Source: CAYYAQ01 sp964469555 (lineage in GTDB: Bacteria > Planctomycetota > UBA1135 > UBA2386). From it: 64,000 bases of DNA. Of the stretch, positions 37,335 to 47,752 are shown piece by piece. The notes under the pieces are model-generated. The model saw nothing but the letters and a program-made list of their open reading frames with translations. It did no database searches and was not told the DNA's origin. Made by a program: the position numbers and the translations under genes. The stretch spans positions 17,629 through 81,628 of the forward strand of contig CAYYAQ010000005.1 in the NCBI GenBank assembly GCA_964469555.1, in the 5' to 3' direction. The first letter of the stretch is position 1; each line of letters begins with the position of its first letter.

Positions 37335-40300
37335 ATGAAGTACCTGACCCTCTCCTGTCTGCTCGTGTTTCTCGCCGGCTGCGGCGTCACCCAAGACAAA
37401 TCGACTTCGCAAGAGGTCGCCGCTCAACTCGCGAAAGCGCGCAAGCATCTCAGTGACGGTAACCCAGACGCGGCGCTGATGATCACGGACGACCTGCTCG
37501 AGCAGGACGGGAAGCTGCGCGACGCGCGCCTGCTCGCGGGGGAGGCCAATATCGCACTCGTCGCCGAGAATCGCACCATCACCGAGTCCTTCATCGACGA
37601 CGCGGTGCGCCACTACGAGCTCGCGCTGGCTATCGATCGGAACGACGGCCAGACCCTGCACAACCTCTCCTGGGCCTACTACCTGAAACGCGATTTTGAT
37701 CGCGGTGCGAGCACGGCAATCGAAGCTGCGAAGCTCTTCCACGGCAAGGATCCCGAGTCGCACTCGAGGTCGGTGCTTCGCGCCGCTCTGAACTACATGG
37801 GGGCGTTCAAGATCGCACGCCGGGCGGAGCTCGAGAGCGAAGACACGGAGGTGCAACCCGAGACCGCGGCGAAAGCGACCGCCGTCATGAAGTTGCTCGA
37901 CACCGCGAAGCGGGGACTTCCTGGCGAAGGCTACCTGATGGCCTCACAACTCTACCGATGGCTGAGCCGACCGTTCGAAGAGCTCAATCAGCTCGAACGC
38001 GGCATCCAGGCGAAGACCGACTATTTCCCATTGCACCAGCGCTACCGCAATCTGCGCGCGGAACGGGAGGAAGTCGCACAGTGTGTGGCGTTCTACCGCG
38101 CGTATCGCCGCGATCACGGGGCGAACTCCGCCATGGCGTGGTCGCAGGGTATCGCCGAGTCCGCGCTCGGTGACGTGAAGCGGCGCGCCGGCGATCGCGA
38201 TGCAGCAGAACGTTCCTACACGTCGGCGATCAAGTCCTTCAAGCTCTGCAAGCGCGGCAATCCTGATTGGACGGGTGACTGCAACAACTGGATCGCGATC
38301 GAACACCTGTCGCTGGCCAAGATTCACGAGCAGGCGGGCAACATCGGCGTCGCCACGGGCCATCTGGAGAAGGCCTTCGCGATCACGCCGCGAGTCGCCG
38401 AGACCGACGCGAACGGCGTCCCACTGATCATGGATTCGTTCCGAACCCACTACTTCGGTACGCTGTCGCACCTCGGTCGCGCCATCGCATCTGGGGGGAC
38501 GAAGGAGTCGCTGCTCGATGGCCTGGAGTTCTGGGAGGGATTCCTCAAACTCCACCCCGAGAAGCACGGCTGGATGTACAACAACGCCGCGTTCAACGTG
38601 CGCGACTACGGCACGACCATCGAGACCGAGGCCGCAAACGGGACCGCCGAAGAGAAGAAGAAGGCCGCCGCGCAAGCGATGAAGCACTTCGAGCGGAGCT
38701 ACGAGCTCTACGCGATCGGCGCGAGACTTGATCCCGATGACGCGCGAACGGTCAACGACCAGGGGCTGATGCTGATCTACCACTTGAAACGCGATTACCC
38801 GCTCGCGGAGAAACTGTTCAAGCAGGCGATCAAGGTGGGCAAGATCAAACTCGAGAGCCTCGACGAGGACACTCCGCTCGAGAATCGGAACTCGTTCGAA
38901 GAGGCGGTAGGCGACGCCTACCAGAACCTGGGCAAGATGTACATCGACCTCGGCAAGACCTTCGAGGAGTACGCGCCGCCGCTCCGCGAGTCGCTGAAGT
39001 ACTTCCCAAAGCAACGGCGCGAGTCCGTTCAGTGGTTGCGACGAGGCGACGCGAAGGCGCCGGTCAAGAATGTCTCCAAGCCCCAGGTCGATCCGCGGAA
39101 GGCCGCGCTCGACCCCGTCGTCGAGGCCGCGAAGAAGAAGGCCGCGGCGAAGGACTTCGACGGAGCGCTGCTCGTCCTCGACAAAGTCACCGAGAAGATG
39201 ACGGGGTTCGCCCCCTACCACTTCTACCAAGGTCTCTACGCCCTGCGCTACGCCCAGCAATCGATGCAGCGCGGCGGCTCCGCTGGTCAGATCGATGGCC
39301 TGCTCGCCGACGCCCGCAACAACCTGCAGCGCTCGGTCCAACTCGACGGCGAGCCTGTCAAAACTCGACTGCACCTGGCGGAGGCGAACTACGAGAGCAG
39401 CGAGTTCGAGAACGCCGCGAAGATTTCAGCGGCGTTGATTCTCCACATCACTTCGCTCGGAGGAACGACGGACGAAAACGTCGCGGCGACGCAGCGTGTT
39501 CGAGCGAAGTCCGGGACCAAGCTCTACGTCGCTGCAAGACGGGCGAACAAGGACAACCCCTCGGAGCTGCACGCGACGAGGAACGCGTTCCGCAACCTCG
39601 AGCGCATGGGAGCACTCGACGCGACGTCCCGCAAGACGTGGGCAAGCCTCGAACAATGGGCGGGCGACAAGGCCGGGGCACTCGACATCTATCTGCGCGG
39701 AGTGAAGAAGACTCCGGGAGACCAGACGCTGCTCGGCGAGTTCGTGGAGTTGGCCCGCGCGACGCAACAAAGCAGTCGCGCCATCGCGGACCTGAGGACC
39801 CGCGTCGATGGCGTGACCTTCTGGTACCTCGGGCAGGCCTACTACTACAGCTCCTACGAGAAGCCGGCTGTCGACACGCCCGAGAGCATCGAGTTGGCGC
39901 TGTCGAAAGCAATCGACAGCTTCGAAGTCTCGCGGGCCCACAACCCGAAGTTCGATGCGAGCTGCAGCTACTGGACGGGAATCTGCTTCGGGCGCAAGGG
40001 GTTCTTCGCGCTCGACAAGAAGCTCTACCAGATCGCCGAGTCGGACTTCCTCACCGCCGCGGAGAAAGCGCCAGCGCGCCTCGACGCCGCAGCGTCGAAC
40101 AACCGCAGCGTCAAGACCGGGATGCAGTTGCTCGTCCACCACTACTTCACGTCGAAGGATCTGGCGAAGGCCGTCTCGTTCCTGCAGAAGGTGTGCCTGG
40201 TGGTCAAGAACGATGCGGGCTTCTCCAACAACCTGGGTCTGTTCGCCCGCGACCACGGCGTCGCGCTGGAAGACTCGGGCAAGACGGGCGAAGCCAAGGG

Positions 40301-40676
40301 GATGTACGAGGTCTCGTACAAGGCCTACAAGAACGCGGTGCGCATCGAGCCTGACAGCGTGAGGCAGCGCAATGATCTGGTCGTGATGGTGCTCTACCAC
40401 GTGAAGCGCGATCTCGACTCCGTCACCGAGACCCTGACGGCTTGCATCAAGGATGGGGAAGGGCAACTCGCCGAGGACCCACCGCAAGACAAGCAGGAAC
40501 TGCAAGACCTGCAAGAATCCGTGGGTGACTCCTATCAGAACCTCGGCTACTACCAGATGACGTTCGGCAAGGACCCAGAATCCGCGCGCAAGAACCTGGA
40601 GAAGAGTCTGGCGTTCTACCCATTCAAGTTCCGCCGCAGCACGAAGCTGCTGCACCAACTAGACGGGGGCAAATGA
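37335..40676 (+). CDS. Large TPR-repeat lipoprotein
   Basis: A 1113-residue lipoprotein. The signal peptide ends in LVFLAGC with Cys at about 16. The rest is helical and made of TPR-like repeats. The two halves are related: SYELYAIGARLDPDDARTVN then LIYHLKRD near 455-480 corresponds to SYKAYKNAVRIEPDSVRQRN then VLYHVKRD near 995-1020, each followed by a VGDAYQNLG or VGDSYQNLG motif. So the gene contains an internal duplication. TPR proteins assemble complexes; the partner is unknown. The next gene, two bases downstream, encodes a protein with the same module. Confidence 0.85.
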   Translation: MKYLTLSCLLVFLAGCGVTQDKSTSQEVAAQLAKARKHLSDGNPDAALMITDDLLEQDGKLRDARLLAGEANIALVAENRTITESFIDDAVRHYELALAIDRNDGQTLHNLSWAYYLKRDFDRGASTAIEAAKLFHGKDPESHSRSVLRAALNYMGAFKIARRAELESEDTEVQPETAAKATAVMKLLDTAKRGLPGEGYLMASQLYRWLSRPFEELNQLERGIQAKTDYFPLHQRYRNLRAEREEVAQCVAFYRAYRRDHGANSAMAWSQGIAESALGDVKRRAGDRDAAERSYTSAIKSFKLCKRGNPDWTGDCNNWIAIEHLSLAKIHEQAGNIGVATGHLEKAFAITPRVAETDANGVPLIMDSFRTHYFGTLSHLGRAIASGGTKESLLDGLEFWEGFLKLHPEKHGWMYNNAAFNVRDYGTTIETEAANGTAEEKKKAAAQAMKHFERSYELYAIGARLDPDDARTVNDQGLMLIYHLKRDYPLAEKLFKQAIKVGKIKLESLDEDTPLENRNSFEEAVGDAYQNLGKMYIDLGKTFEEYAPPLRESLKYFPKQRRESVQWLRRGDAKAPVKNVSKPQVDPRKAALDPVVEAAKKKAAAKDFDGALLVLDKVTEKMTGFAPYHFYQGLYALRYAQQSMQRGGSAGQIDGLLADARNNLQRSVQLDGEPVKTRLHLAEANYESSEFENAAKISAALILHITSLGGTTDENVAATQRVRAKSGTKLYVAARRANKDNPSELHATRNAFRNLERMGALDATSRKTWASLEQWAGDKAGALDIYLRGVKKTPGDQTLLGEFVELARATQQSSRAIADLRTRVDGVTFWYLGQAYYYSSYEKPAVDTPESIELALSKAIDSFEVSRAHNPKFDASCSYWTGICFGRKGFFALDKKLYQIAESDFLTAAEKAPARLDAAASNNRSVKTGMQLLVHHYFTSKDLAKAVSFLQKVCLVVKNDAGFSNNLGLFARDHGVALEDSGKTGEAKGMYEVSYKAYKNAVRIEPDSVRQRNDLVVMVLYHVKRDLDSVTETLTACIKDGEGQLAEDPPQDKQELQDLQESVGDSYQNLGYYQMTFGKDPESARKNLEKSLAFYPFKFRRSTKLLHQLDGGK

Positions 40677-40677
40677 C

Positions 40678-42318
40678 GTGAATCACCGCATGCTTCTGCT
40701 GGGTGCGATCGCAGCCTTCATCACGGTCGGCGGCGCGCTCCCCGCGCAGGACGACTACCGCGCCAAGGCGTTCGCGGCATCCGACGCCGGCGACGTCGTC
40801 CGGGCCGCCGATCTCTTCTTCCGACTCTTCAAGGCCGGCGCCGAGGACAAGGATGTCCTCACGACCGGCGCGCGCTGCCTGGAGAAGACAGGCCGTTACA
40901 ACGACGCCCTCGTCATGCTGACCCGCGGCGGGAAGAAGTTCCCTCGCGAAGTGACCTTCGGGGTCGGCCTCGCCCGCGTCCACAACCTGAAGGCCGCCCA
41001 GACGTTTCACGAGAGCGGCAAGATGGACTCCCACGTCGTGTTCCAGTACGAGGACTCGATCCGCGAAGCGCAATGTGTCCTGCGGACATGGCCCAAGAAC
41101 CGCGACGCCCGCCTCATCCTCGTCAACGCGCTCTACAGCCTCGGCAAATGGAACAAGGCGAAGACCCACGCCGAGGAACTAGTCAAGCGCTTCCCGAAAC
41201 ACCCTGGCGGTTTCATCGTCATGGGAGATCTCGCGTTCGAGCACTTCAAGCTCCTGCGAAGGCGCGCGAGCGGCAAGGATGCCGACACCTCCGAGAAGAC
41301 GATGCAGAAGATCGCCGGTTCTCGCGAGGCGGCGCGGCGGAGCTACAGCTTGGCCCTCGCACTCGATCCGAAGCGTGCGATCATCCACACCAAGCTCGGC
41401 AATCTCCACAAATGGACCGGCGAGGTCAAGCAGGCGATCGCCAAGTACCGCGAGGCGCTCTGTCTCAAGCCATCGGCCCGCGTCAACCATGACTGGATCG
41501 CGGCGAACACAACGGCGAAGGAACGCTTCGAGTTCTACAAGAAGCTCGGCGAGAACTACAGAGAGCAACCGAACGCCGACCACCGGAAGACGGGCATTTT
41601 CGCGTGGTACGGCGCCGCGGCACTTATCGCGGACAAGCAGTACAAGCTGGGCGAGGAACTCTACATCATCTCGGTTCAACTCAACCCGTCGTACACGAGC
41701 GGCTACTACTACGCGATGTACTCCGCGTACTTCTACCGCAAGGACGAAGAGTCGGCGCTGCTCCACGCAGCTGAGTATGCGAAGAGGAACCCGATCCAGT
41801 TCGCGGACCTGGTTCGAGCGGTCCCGATGCAGCACCGCGACAAGCTGACCAAACTCGTCAAGTACTTTGCGAAACGCGCCAAGGACCTGGGCTTCCCGGC
41901 AGCGAGCCGGGACCTGAACCACGTCCTCGCCGCGATCGTCGACACGGCGGACGCATGGAACAACTTCGCATTCATGGCCCGGGAATCCGGAGAGTTCAAG
42001 AAGAGCGAAGCCGCGTACCGAAACGCGCTGGCGATTCAGCCGGACTCGGGTCAGCTGATGAACGACCTCGGCGTAATCTTGCACTATCACAAGGGAACGC
42101 TCGAGGACCTCGACGAGGCGGAGAAGCTCTACAAGTCAGCGGGCAAGGCCGCGACGCGCGTCCTGCGCACTTCGAAGTCGTCGAAGGAGGCAAAGGTCAC
42201 GGCGAAAGAAACGGTGAGCAACGCCAAGCTGAATCTCTCGAAGCTCTCGGAGGACCGCGCCGTCCTCAAGAAGAAGCCGGCCAAGACATCGAGCCAGAAG
42301 GCGCGAAAGGCGAAGTAG
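40678..42318 (+). CDS. Exported TPR-repeat protein
   Basis: A 546-residue protein with a signal peptide (LLLGAIAAFITVGGALPAQ) and TPR-like helical repeats throughout, for example SYSLALALDPKRAIIHTKLG near 225 and YRNALAIQPDSGQLMNDLG near 446. The latter, followed by VILHYHKGTLEDLDEAE, is the same module found twice in the upstream lipoprotein. The C-terminal 60 residues are Lys/Ser-rich. The start is a GTG at 40678, one base after the upstream stop, so the pair is probably co-translated and may act together. Confidence 0.83.
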   Translation: MNHRMLLLGAIAAFITVGGALPAQDDYRAKAFAASDAGDVVRAADLFFRLFKAGAEDKDVLTTGARCLEKTGRYNDALVMLTRGGKKFPREVTFGVGLARVHNLKAAQTFHESGKMDSHVVFQYEDSIREAQCVLRTWPKNRDARLILVNALYSLGKWNKAKTHAEELVKRFPKHPGGFIVMGDLAFEHFKLLRRRASGKDADTSEKTMQKIAGSREAARRSYSLALALDPKRAIIHTKLGNLHKWTGEVKQAIAKYREALCLKPSARVNHDWIAANTTAKERFEFYKKLGENYREQPNADHRKTGIFAWYGAAALIADKQYKLGEELYIISVQLNPSYTSGYYYAMYSAYFYRKDEESALLHAAEYAKRNPIQFADLVRAVPMQHRDKLTKLVKYFAKRAKDLGFPAASRDLNHVLAAIVDTADAWNNFAFMARESGEFKKSEAAYRNALAIQPDSGQLMNDLGVILHYHKGTLEDLDEAEKLYKSAGKAATRVLRTSKSSKEAKVTAKETVSNAKLNLSKLSEDRAVLKKKPAKTSSQKARKAK

Positions 42319-42321
42319 CCC

Positions 42322-43044
42322 TCACGCCTGCAGACGACTCGCGAGATTCCCGTAGTTGCGGTACGGCGTCACGTCCGGCTCGCCGGCAGAGTACCACCAC
42401 TGCACGCCGAGAATCCCCACCGCGGGAATGGCGAGGATCGAGCTCGAGACGGTGCCGTACTCCCCACCCTTCTTGAGAATGCGATGTCCCGTGAGTTCCC
42501 CTCGGTCGACCAGGATCCTCTTGAACTCTTCGATACGCTCGTCCAACGGCCCAGCTTCGGAGCACGCTTGCGGAAGCACCAACTCGCCCAGTCGATGCTC
42601 GTTGGACAACACTGCGGGCGTCTCTTCGACCGCGACGTCCTCGAAACGTCCCTGCTGGAAGACCACGACGCGCGCCCGGTCCCGATCCGCGATCAACAAC
42701 TGGAACGGATTGAACTCCTCGTCGCCGCAACGGACACGGACGGCGTCCACGGCGGACGCGACATCAGATTGATCCAACGCGAGATGAGGCAAGTCTCCCC
42801 GTGAACTGGACCGCGGCTGCTCCGACGCTCCAGCGACATTCGTGATCGCCACGAACATCCCGTTCTCGTTCAGCGCCATCCACGTGCCCCCGGCGCGCCG
42901 ATCACGCGGCGAGATCATCCGATGCACATCGCCGACGAAGAGCCCGGGCGGCGCAGCCTTGCGCTCACGGTGTTCGTCGCGGTTGCTCGCGACGATGAGC
43001 GGGTAGTCGGGGTCGACTCCGCGGACGAGGATCAACAAGCACAT
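42322..43044 (-). CDS. NRDE family protein
   Basis: A 240-residue member of the NRDE (TANGO2-like) family. The N-terminus MCLLILVRGV with Cys at position 2, then VASNRDEHRERKAAPP, is the defining signature. GTWMALNENGMFVAITN follows near residue 53. The fold is that of N-terminal nucleophile hydrolases, with Cys2 as the likely nucleophile after removal of the Met, but no substrate is established in bacteria. It converges on the TPR gene, leaving three bases, and lies downstream of the MFS gene on the same strand with 17 bases between them. Confidence 0.9.
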   Translation of the reverse strand: MCLLILVRGVDPDYPLIVASNRDEHRERKAAPPGLFVGDVHRMISPRDRRAGGTWMALNENGMFVAITNVAGASEQPRSSSRGDLPHLALDQSDVASAVDAVRVRCGDEEFNPFQLLIADRDRARVVVFQQGRFEDVAVEETPAVLSNEHRLGELVLPQACSEAGPLDERIEEFKRILVDRGELTGHRILKKGGEYGTVSSSILAIPAVGILGVQWWYSAGEPDVTPYRNYGNLASRLQA

Positions 43045-43061
43045 GAGGAAGTGACGTACGG

Positions 43062-44405
43062 TCAGGTGTTCTCATCGGACAGGGTGATCTGTTCCGAGAC
43101 GCTCTCCAACGCCGGTTCCTTCGGCGAACTGAAATGGCGGAGCACAATCATGCCGACACCGGCCACCGCCAGGCAACATCCGCCGATGAAATAGAGCCGA
43201 GGCACACCCGCGCCGACCGCTAGCGAACTGCCGACGATCGGGCCAAGCGAGAGTCCGAACTGCATCCCACTCTGGACGAGCGTGAACGCGAGGCTCTTTC
43301 GCTCCGGTCGCACGCGTCTGGCTACCGCAGCGTACGCGAGCGTCATTCCACCCGCCATCAGGACCGCCGCGCAGCTTCGGAGAATGATGAATCCCGTGAT
43401 ATCGTCCACGATCGACGTGAGAAAAAACACGATGGAGAGACCCGTCCCCGCGATGGCCATGCACCGCATCGGTCCGATCCGATCTGCGAGCCGCCCCCAT
43501 CTCGTCGTGAGAAGCAGTTGCGCGCCCGCCAGCACCACGAACGACAGCGCCACGGTGCGCTCCAGAGCCAGCGCCGGATCCCCGACAAACGACGAGACCG
43601 CCGGCATCGAACCCAGTTGTCGCACCCACAACGCGACAAACGGCTCGACCATGTGCTGACCGAACCGCAGCAGGAAGATCAACAGGAGCAGAACGACAAA
43701 CACGCGATTCCGGAGCAGCCCGAACATGTCCACCCAGAAGCTGACGATGAAGCCCCGCCGCGGCTCTCCCGCATTGTCGGTCAAGAGTTGGCTCCGGTCC
43801 TCCGTCGCGAAGAACAGGACCGGTAGTGCCGAGAGCAGACTCAACCCACTCGTCATGTAGAAGACCGCCGACCTCCCGAAGTGGAATGCAACTTCAGCGC
43901 CGACCGCTGGACCGAGCAAGAGACCCAGCGCGAGACCGAGTTGCAGACGACTGATCGCCAGCCCCTGGCGCTCCGCGGGCACGGAAGCGGTTCCGAGCAC
44001 CATCGCGGGCGCGACGACCCCGGCGAACGCACCCTGGAGAACCCGGCACGCGAGCAGCCAGCCCGGCGTCGGCGCCATGGGCATCAGGGCCGTGGCAACC
44101 GCGATCGCGAGAGACGCCCGGACGACCATGCGCTTGCGTCCCACACGATCCCCGAGCACACCCCAAAACGGGCCTATCACCGCCGCCGTCAGCGGCGCCG
44201 ACGCATAGACCCAACCGGTCCAGGTCTGTAGTTCGCCGCCCGCGAGCCCGAAACGGTCCTGAATGTAGAGTCCGAGGGTCGGGATCACCGCCATCAACCC
44301 CATGGAGACGGCGAACAGGCCGGGCCAGACGGCCAGGAAGTTGAGAGGGCTGGAAGGCAGCGGCGTGTACCGAAAAGAGCTCAGTTTTGCGGTAGCCTTC
44401 CCCAC
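43062..44405 (-). CDS. MFS transporter
   Basis: An inner-membrane transporter of about 447 residues with twelve predicted membrane segments. The conserved loop between segments 2 and 3 is GVLGDRVGRKRMVV, and a matching loop in the second half reads RWGRLADRIGPMR. The pattern resembles drug-efflux (DHA1) transporters, but the substrate cannot be inferred. The start is uncertain: a GTG at 44405 gives a normal N-terminus (VGKATAKLSSF), while the longer reading would run into the divergent gene at 44501. The NRDE gene follows. Confidence 0.85.
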   Translation of the reverse strand: MGKATAKLSSFRYTPLPSSPLNFLAVWPGLFAVSMGLMAVIPTLGLYIQDRFGLAGGELQTWTGWVYASAPLTAAVIGPFWGVLGDRVGRKRMVVRASLAIAVATALMPMAPTPGWLLACRVLQGAFAGVVAPAMVLGTASVPAERQGLAISRLQLGLALGLLLGPAVGAEVAFHFGRSAVFYMTSGLSLLSALPVLFFATEDRSQLLTDNAGEPRRGFIVSFWVDMFGLLRNRVFVVLLLLIFLLRFGQHMVEPFVALWVRQLGSMPAVSSFVGDPALALERTVALSFVVLAGAQLLLTTRWGRLADRIGPMRCMAIAGTGLSIVFFLTSIVDDITGFIILRSCAAVLMAGGMTLAYAAVARRVRPERKSLAFTLVQSGMQFGLSLGPIVGSSLAVGAGVPRLYFIGGCCLAVAGVGMIVLRHFSSPKEPALESVSEQITLSDENT

Positions 44406-44500
44406 CTTCAACCGCGGGAGCAAATCCTCTTTTGGATCGTTCGATTGACGGCTTGACCGCCATCGTCCTCCCACACCCAACCCCCACCATCCACCATCCA

Positions 44501-47500
44501 ATGCTGACCCAATTCCTGCGAATTGTCCCCCTCTGCGCCGTGTCACTAGCGATTCACGCCCAAGACGACGGCATTGCGAAGACCGGGGAAGCCACCGCCG
44601 CGAAGCAATCCGTCCCCTCACCCCTGGGGGGAGCGGTGCCCGAACTCAATATCCAGTCGTCGTGGGCCCAGGACACTCGCCACGAAGGGGCGAAACCAGA
44701 CAAGACGAAACGCGGCGTCTACCCCGTCGGCAACGGTCGCGTCTTCACGTACATGGGTCTCGGCGAGCGCGCGAACACGATGATGGCCCTGACGGGTCCG
44801 TCGTACGCCGCGACCGAGCGGAAGCTGCCACGCGGACACTACGGCGAATTGACGATCGACATCGTCGGCGTGAAGTTGCCAATACAGAGAGTGCGCCGGG
44901 TGACGAACGCGAACTTCGTCGTCACCTCGGACAGCACACCGGAAGGACTTGCCTTGCGGACACTCACATTCGCTGAACCCGACAGCACGACGATCACGAG
45001 GATTGTCACAGTCCAGAACGACACCAAGAAGATCGCGAAGGGACTCGCACTGTCTGTCCGGCTGTCTGGTGGTACACAGTCGGCGAAGGCGGACCACATC
45101 GTCAAGCAGTACGGCAAGGGTAGCCACTCGAGCTACGCCGTCATCGCGATGGCCAAGGCCGTCGTCAAGTCTGGCAAGCTGGTGCTCGCCCTAGAGGATC
45201 TGGCACCGGGCGGTTCCTACACATCGGTTCTCACGGTTCTCACGAGCAATGGGAAGGCGCCCGACGCAATCGAGGCGGGGGGACCGATCGGTGCCGCCGC
45301 CGCGACGGCATCGGCGAAGAAGACGGTCGCGTGGTGGAAGAAGAAGCTCTCGCCGATGCCGACTCTGCGCACCAACCACGTCAAGATCATGGATCTCTTC
45401 AGGGACTGGAAGGTGCTGATGTTGACGATGCGCGACGCCCACTCGGGAGTCGTGAGTCCAATGGTGTCGCGACGTGGTGCCTGGATCCGCGAGAGCAACG
45501 GACCGCTGCTTACCTTCCTTCGGTACAACATGTGGGACGAGGCCAAGGCGCTTCTCAACTACTTCTACAACGCCGTCCGTCTCACCGGAGAGGTCCGCGA
45601 GTACTACCCACTCGATCTCAAGTTCGATTCACTCGCAGGCAAAAAGACCGACTGGAAGACCATCCGTTTTCCCGAGTCGGATCTGTCATCGTGGATCGTG
45701 CTCCAACACTTCTGGTACTACCGAAGCACGTGGGACGCCAAGACGATCAAGGAGCACCGGCCATTCCTTCTGGGGTGCCTCTCGGGCCAGAAGCGCTCCA
45801 AGGGCTCGCTCATGCGGTTCAGTGGGTACGAGAACTACATGAACCCCACGCTGTACACGCTCGACATCAACAAGATGCGGAGGAACCCGAAATTCATCGC
45901 GGAAGATCCGGATAACGACCGTCGTTCGTACTCGTTGGCGAGCAGCGTGTTGTTCCTCATGGCGGTGCAAGGCATGGGCGACATGGTGAACGGCATCGAG
46001 CAGATGGAGAACCCGAAGAAGTGGGAAGGCGATCCCGGCGACGTCCCGAACAAGCCGAGCCAGAAGTGGCTCGAGCGCAGCCTGCCGATCATGCAGGACC
46101 TGGAGAAGCGCTTTTGGACCGCCCAACACAGCTTCGCAGTCCGAGACAACGTCACCGACAGCTTCAAGGTCCACGGCGACGACTGGAAGGGATTCTTCGC
46201 TCCCGCGATCTCGCCCGTCACGGGAGAGAGACACGCCGAACCGGTGGCGAACATCAACCTGCTTCCGCTCTGGATCGGTTTCACGTTTCCGACCGGCGAG
46301 CGGAGCCGTCACAACCTCCGCAACACGCTGGGCCGGTTGTGGATTCGCAAGGACTCGAACGGCAAGCGCGCGACGGCGCTCGTCGGCACGACCTCGACTG
46401 TCGGTCACTTCACGGGCGACGTACCCGGCATGCTGCTCACAGGACTCGTCGAGCGAGACGGTCGAGAGCGGGGACAAGTTCATGCTGAAATCCTGACGAT
46501 CGCGGAACCCGCAGGGGAGTGGGGTCAGTTCTACAACCCTGACGGCCGTCCGATTGCCTCGGATGATCCCGACTGGCCGCACCGCCTCTCCCCGAACGAG
46601 TGTGGAATCAACTTCGACGCCACGGTGTTCGCACTCAACGGCATTCGCCACATCAACATCGCGAACTTTGACAACCGCTCCATCAAGCTGAAACTGCGAC
46701 TGCCCGAAGGAACCACGTTCCTGGAGATGAACAAACTCAAGAAGGACAACCGAGCTTTCAATGTTCACGTGGACGAGTTCTCGGCCCCGTTGAGCCCGGA
46801 TGAACGCAAACAGAACGACGCACAGTCCGATTCCAAGTTCAAGCGTGACCCGACCGTCGACCATCGCCGCTTCCGGTTCCGGATGGAATTGCTCTCCGAC
46901 AACCCGTCGATGGGTCATTACCAGGTCGACGCGGACGTCTCGGGGACGATGTTCGTTCGCTACGCCTACCGCGGCGTCAAGGGTGGCAAGAGCGGGATCA
47001 TCGACGAGCAAGAATTCTGGCAAGCGGACTCCGAGCAGTTCTACCTCGACGACTCGCCCACGGCGGAAGTCAAACTCCGGCAGCTGAAGCTGACTCCGCG
47101 AGCGAAACTGCTCGTGATCACAAATCGGCGGCAGTGCGCGGAGGTCTTCGGAAAAGAAGGCGTCAGCTACATCGACACCGGATTGCCGCTCGGCGGTCCG
47201 GAGATCGCGCGCGCCTTGCTGAAGGACGGGGAGCCAACGCACCCTCAACTCTTCCTCGACATCGGCTACAATGCGTCGGACAAGCGGACGTTCAAGGCGG
47301 CGAGGTTCTTCAAGGGCCAATGGGAAGACCTGCTAGCGAAGTACAAGGCGGCTGGCGGCGTCATCCTGACACCAGAGTTCGTCTCGAAGTTCGAAGTCAA
47401 ACAGGGCGACAGCTGGAAGTCTGTCGACGCCGCGCACGGTCGACTGGAGTTGCCGTCGGGCAAGCAGGTCGTGCGATGCAAGGTCGTAAGCACGGCAACC

Positions 47501-47734
47501 CGCGACGTCGTGCTGCGTATCGGATCCGGATGCGGCTACAAGGCGAGCATCAACGGCAACGACCTCGCCGAAGAGACCGGCGCACGCCGCCCCATCCGTG
47601 ATCAGGACGCGACTTTGGCCGAGCTTTCGAAAGGCGAGAACACGGTCGAGTTCGAGTTGGACGGGCCAGGTAAGCGAGTCCTGTTCGTTCGCGTCACCGA
47701 CGGCAAGGGCTTTTCGGTTCCCGGCGTGAAGTGA
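44501..47734 (+). CDS. Exported six-hairpin glycoside hydrolase-like protein
   Basis: A 1077-residue exported protein. From the ATG at 44501 the signal peptide (FLRIVPLCAVSLAIHAQ) is clear. An N-terminal beta domain (about 60-270, NGRVFTYMGLGERANTMMAL) and a central (alpha/alpha)6-like domain (about 290-650, RRGAWIRESNGPLLTFLRYN and EVREYYPLDLKFDSL) suggest a glycoside hydrolase with the domain plan of GH63/GH65/GH15-type enzymes, but I cannot assign a family. A C-terminal beta-rich region ends with a motif like a carbohydrate-binding domain (RIGSGCGYKASINGNDL). The substrate is unknown. It diverges from the MFS gene. Confidence 0.7.
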   Translation: MLTQFLRIVPLCAVSLAIHAQDDGIAKTGEATAAKQSVPSPLGGAVPELNIQSSWAQDTRHEGAKPDKTKRGVYPVGNGRVFTYMGLGERANTMMALTGPSYAATERKLPRGHYGELTIDIVGVKLPIQRVRRVTNANFVVTSDSTPEGLALRTLTFAEPDSTTITRIVTVQNDTKKIAKGLALSVRLSGGTQSAKADHIVKQYGKGSHSSYAVIAMAKAVVKSGKLVLALEDLAPGGSYTSVLTVLTSNGKAPDAIEAGGPIGAAAATASAKKTVAWWKKKLSPMPTLRTNHVKIMDLFRDWKVLMLTMRDAHSGVVSPMVSRRGAWIRESNGPLLTFLRYNMWDEAKALLNYFYNAVRLTGEVREYYPLDLKFDSLAGKKTDWKTIRFPESDLSSWIVLQHFWYYRSTWDAKTIKEHRPFLLGCLSGQKRSKGSLMRFSGYENYMNPTLYTLDINKMRRNPKFIAEDPDNDRRSYSLASSVLFLMAVQGMGDMVNGIEQMENPKKWEGDPGDVPNKPSQKWLERSLPIMQDLEKRFWTAQHSFAVRDNVTDSFKVHGDDWKGFFAPAISPVTGERHAEPVANINLLPLWIGFTFPTGERSRHNLRNTLGRLWIRKDSNGKRATALVGTTSTVGHFTGDVPGMLLTGLVERDGRERGQVHAEILTIAEPAGEWGQFYNPDGRPIASDDPDWPHRLSPNECGINFDATVFALNGIRHINIANFDNRSIKLKLRLPEGTTFLEMNKLKKDNRAFNVHVDEFSAPLSPDERKQNDAQSDSKFKRDPTVDHRRFRFRMELLSDNPSMGHYQVDADVSGTMFVRYAYRGVKGGKSGIIDEQEFWQADSEQFYLDDSPTAEVKLRQLKLTPRAKLLVITNRRQCAEVFGKEGVSYIDTGLPLGGPEIARALLKDGEPTHPQLFLDIGYNASDKRTFKAARFFKGQWEDLLAKYKAAGGVILTPEFVSKFEVKQGDSWKSVDAAHGRLELPSGKQVVRCKVVSTATRDVVLRIGSGCGYKASINGNDLAEETGARRPIRDQDATLAELSKGENTVEFELDGPGKRVLFVRVTDGKGFSVPGVK

Positions 47735-47752
47735 GAAGCCGGTGCCAGGCGG

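Noticed and set aside
37944..40658. Long minus-strand readings opposite the TPR lipoprotein
   Set aside because: They are Arg/Val-rich shadows of a gene with a lipobox and clear TPR helices.
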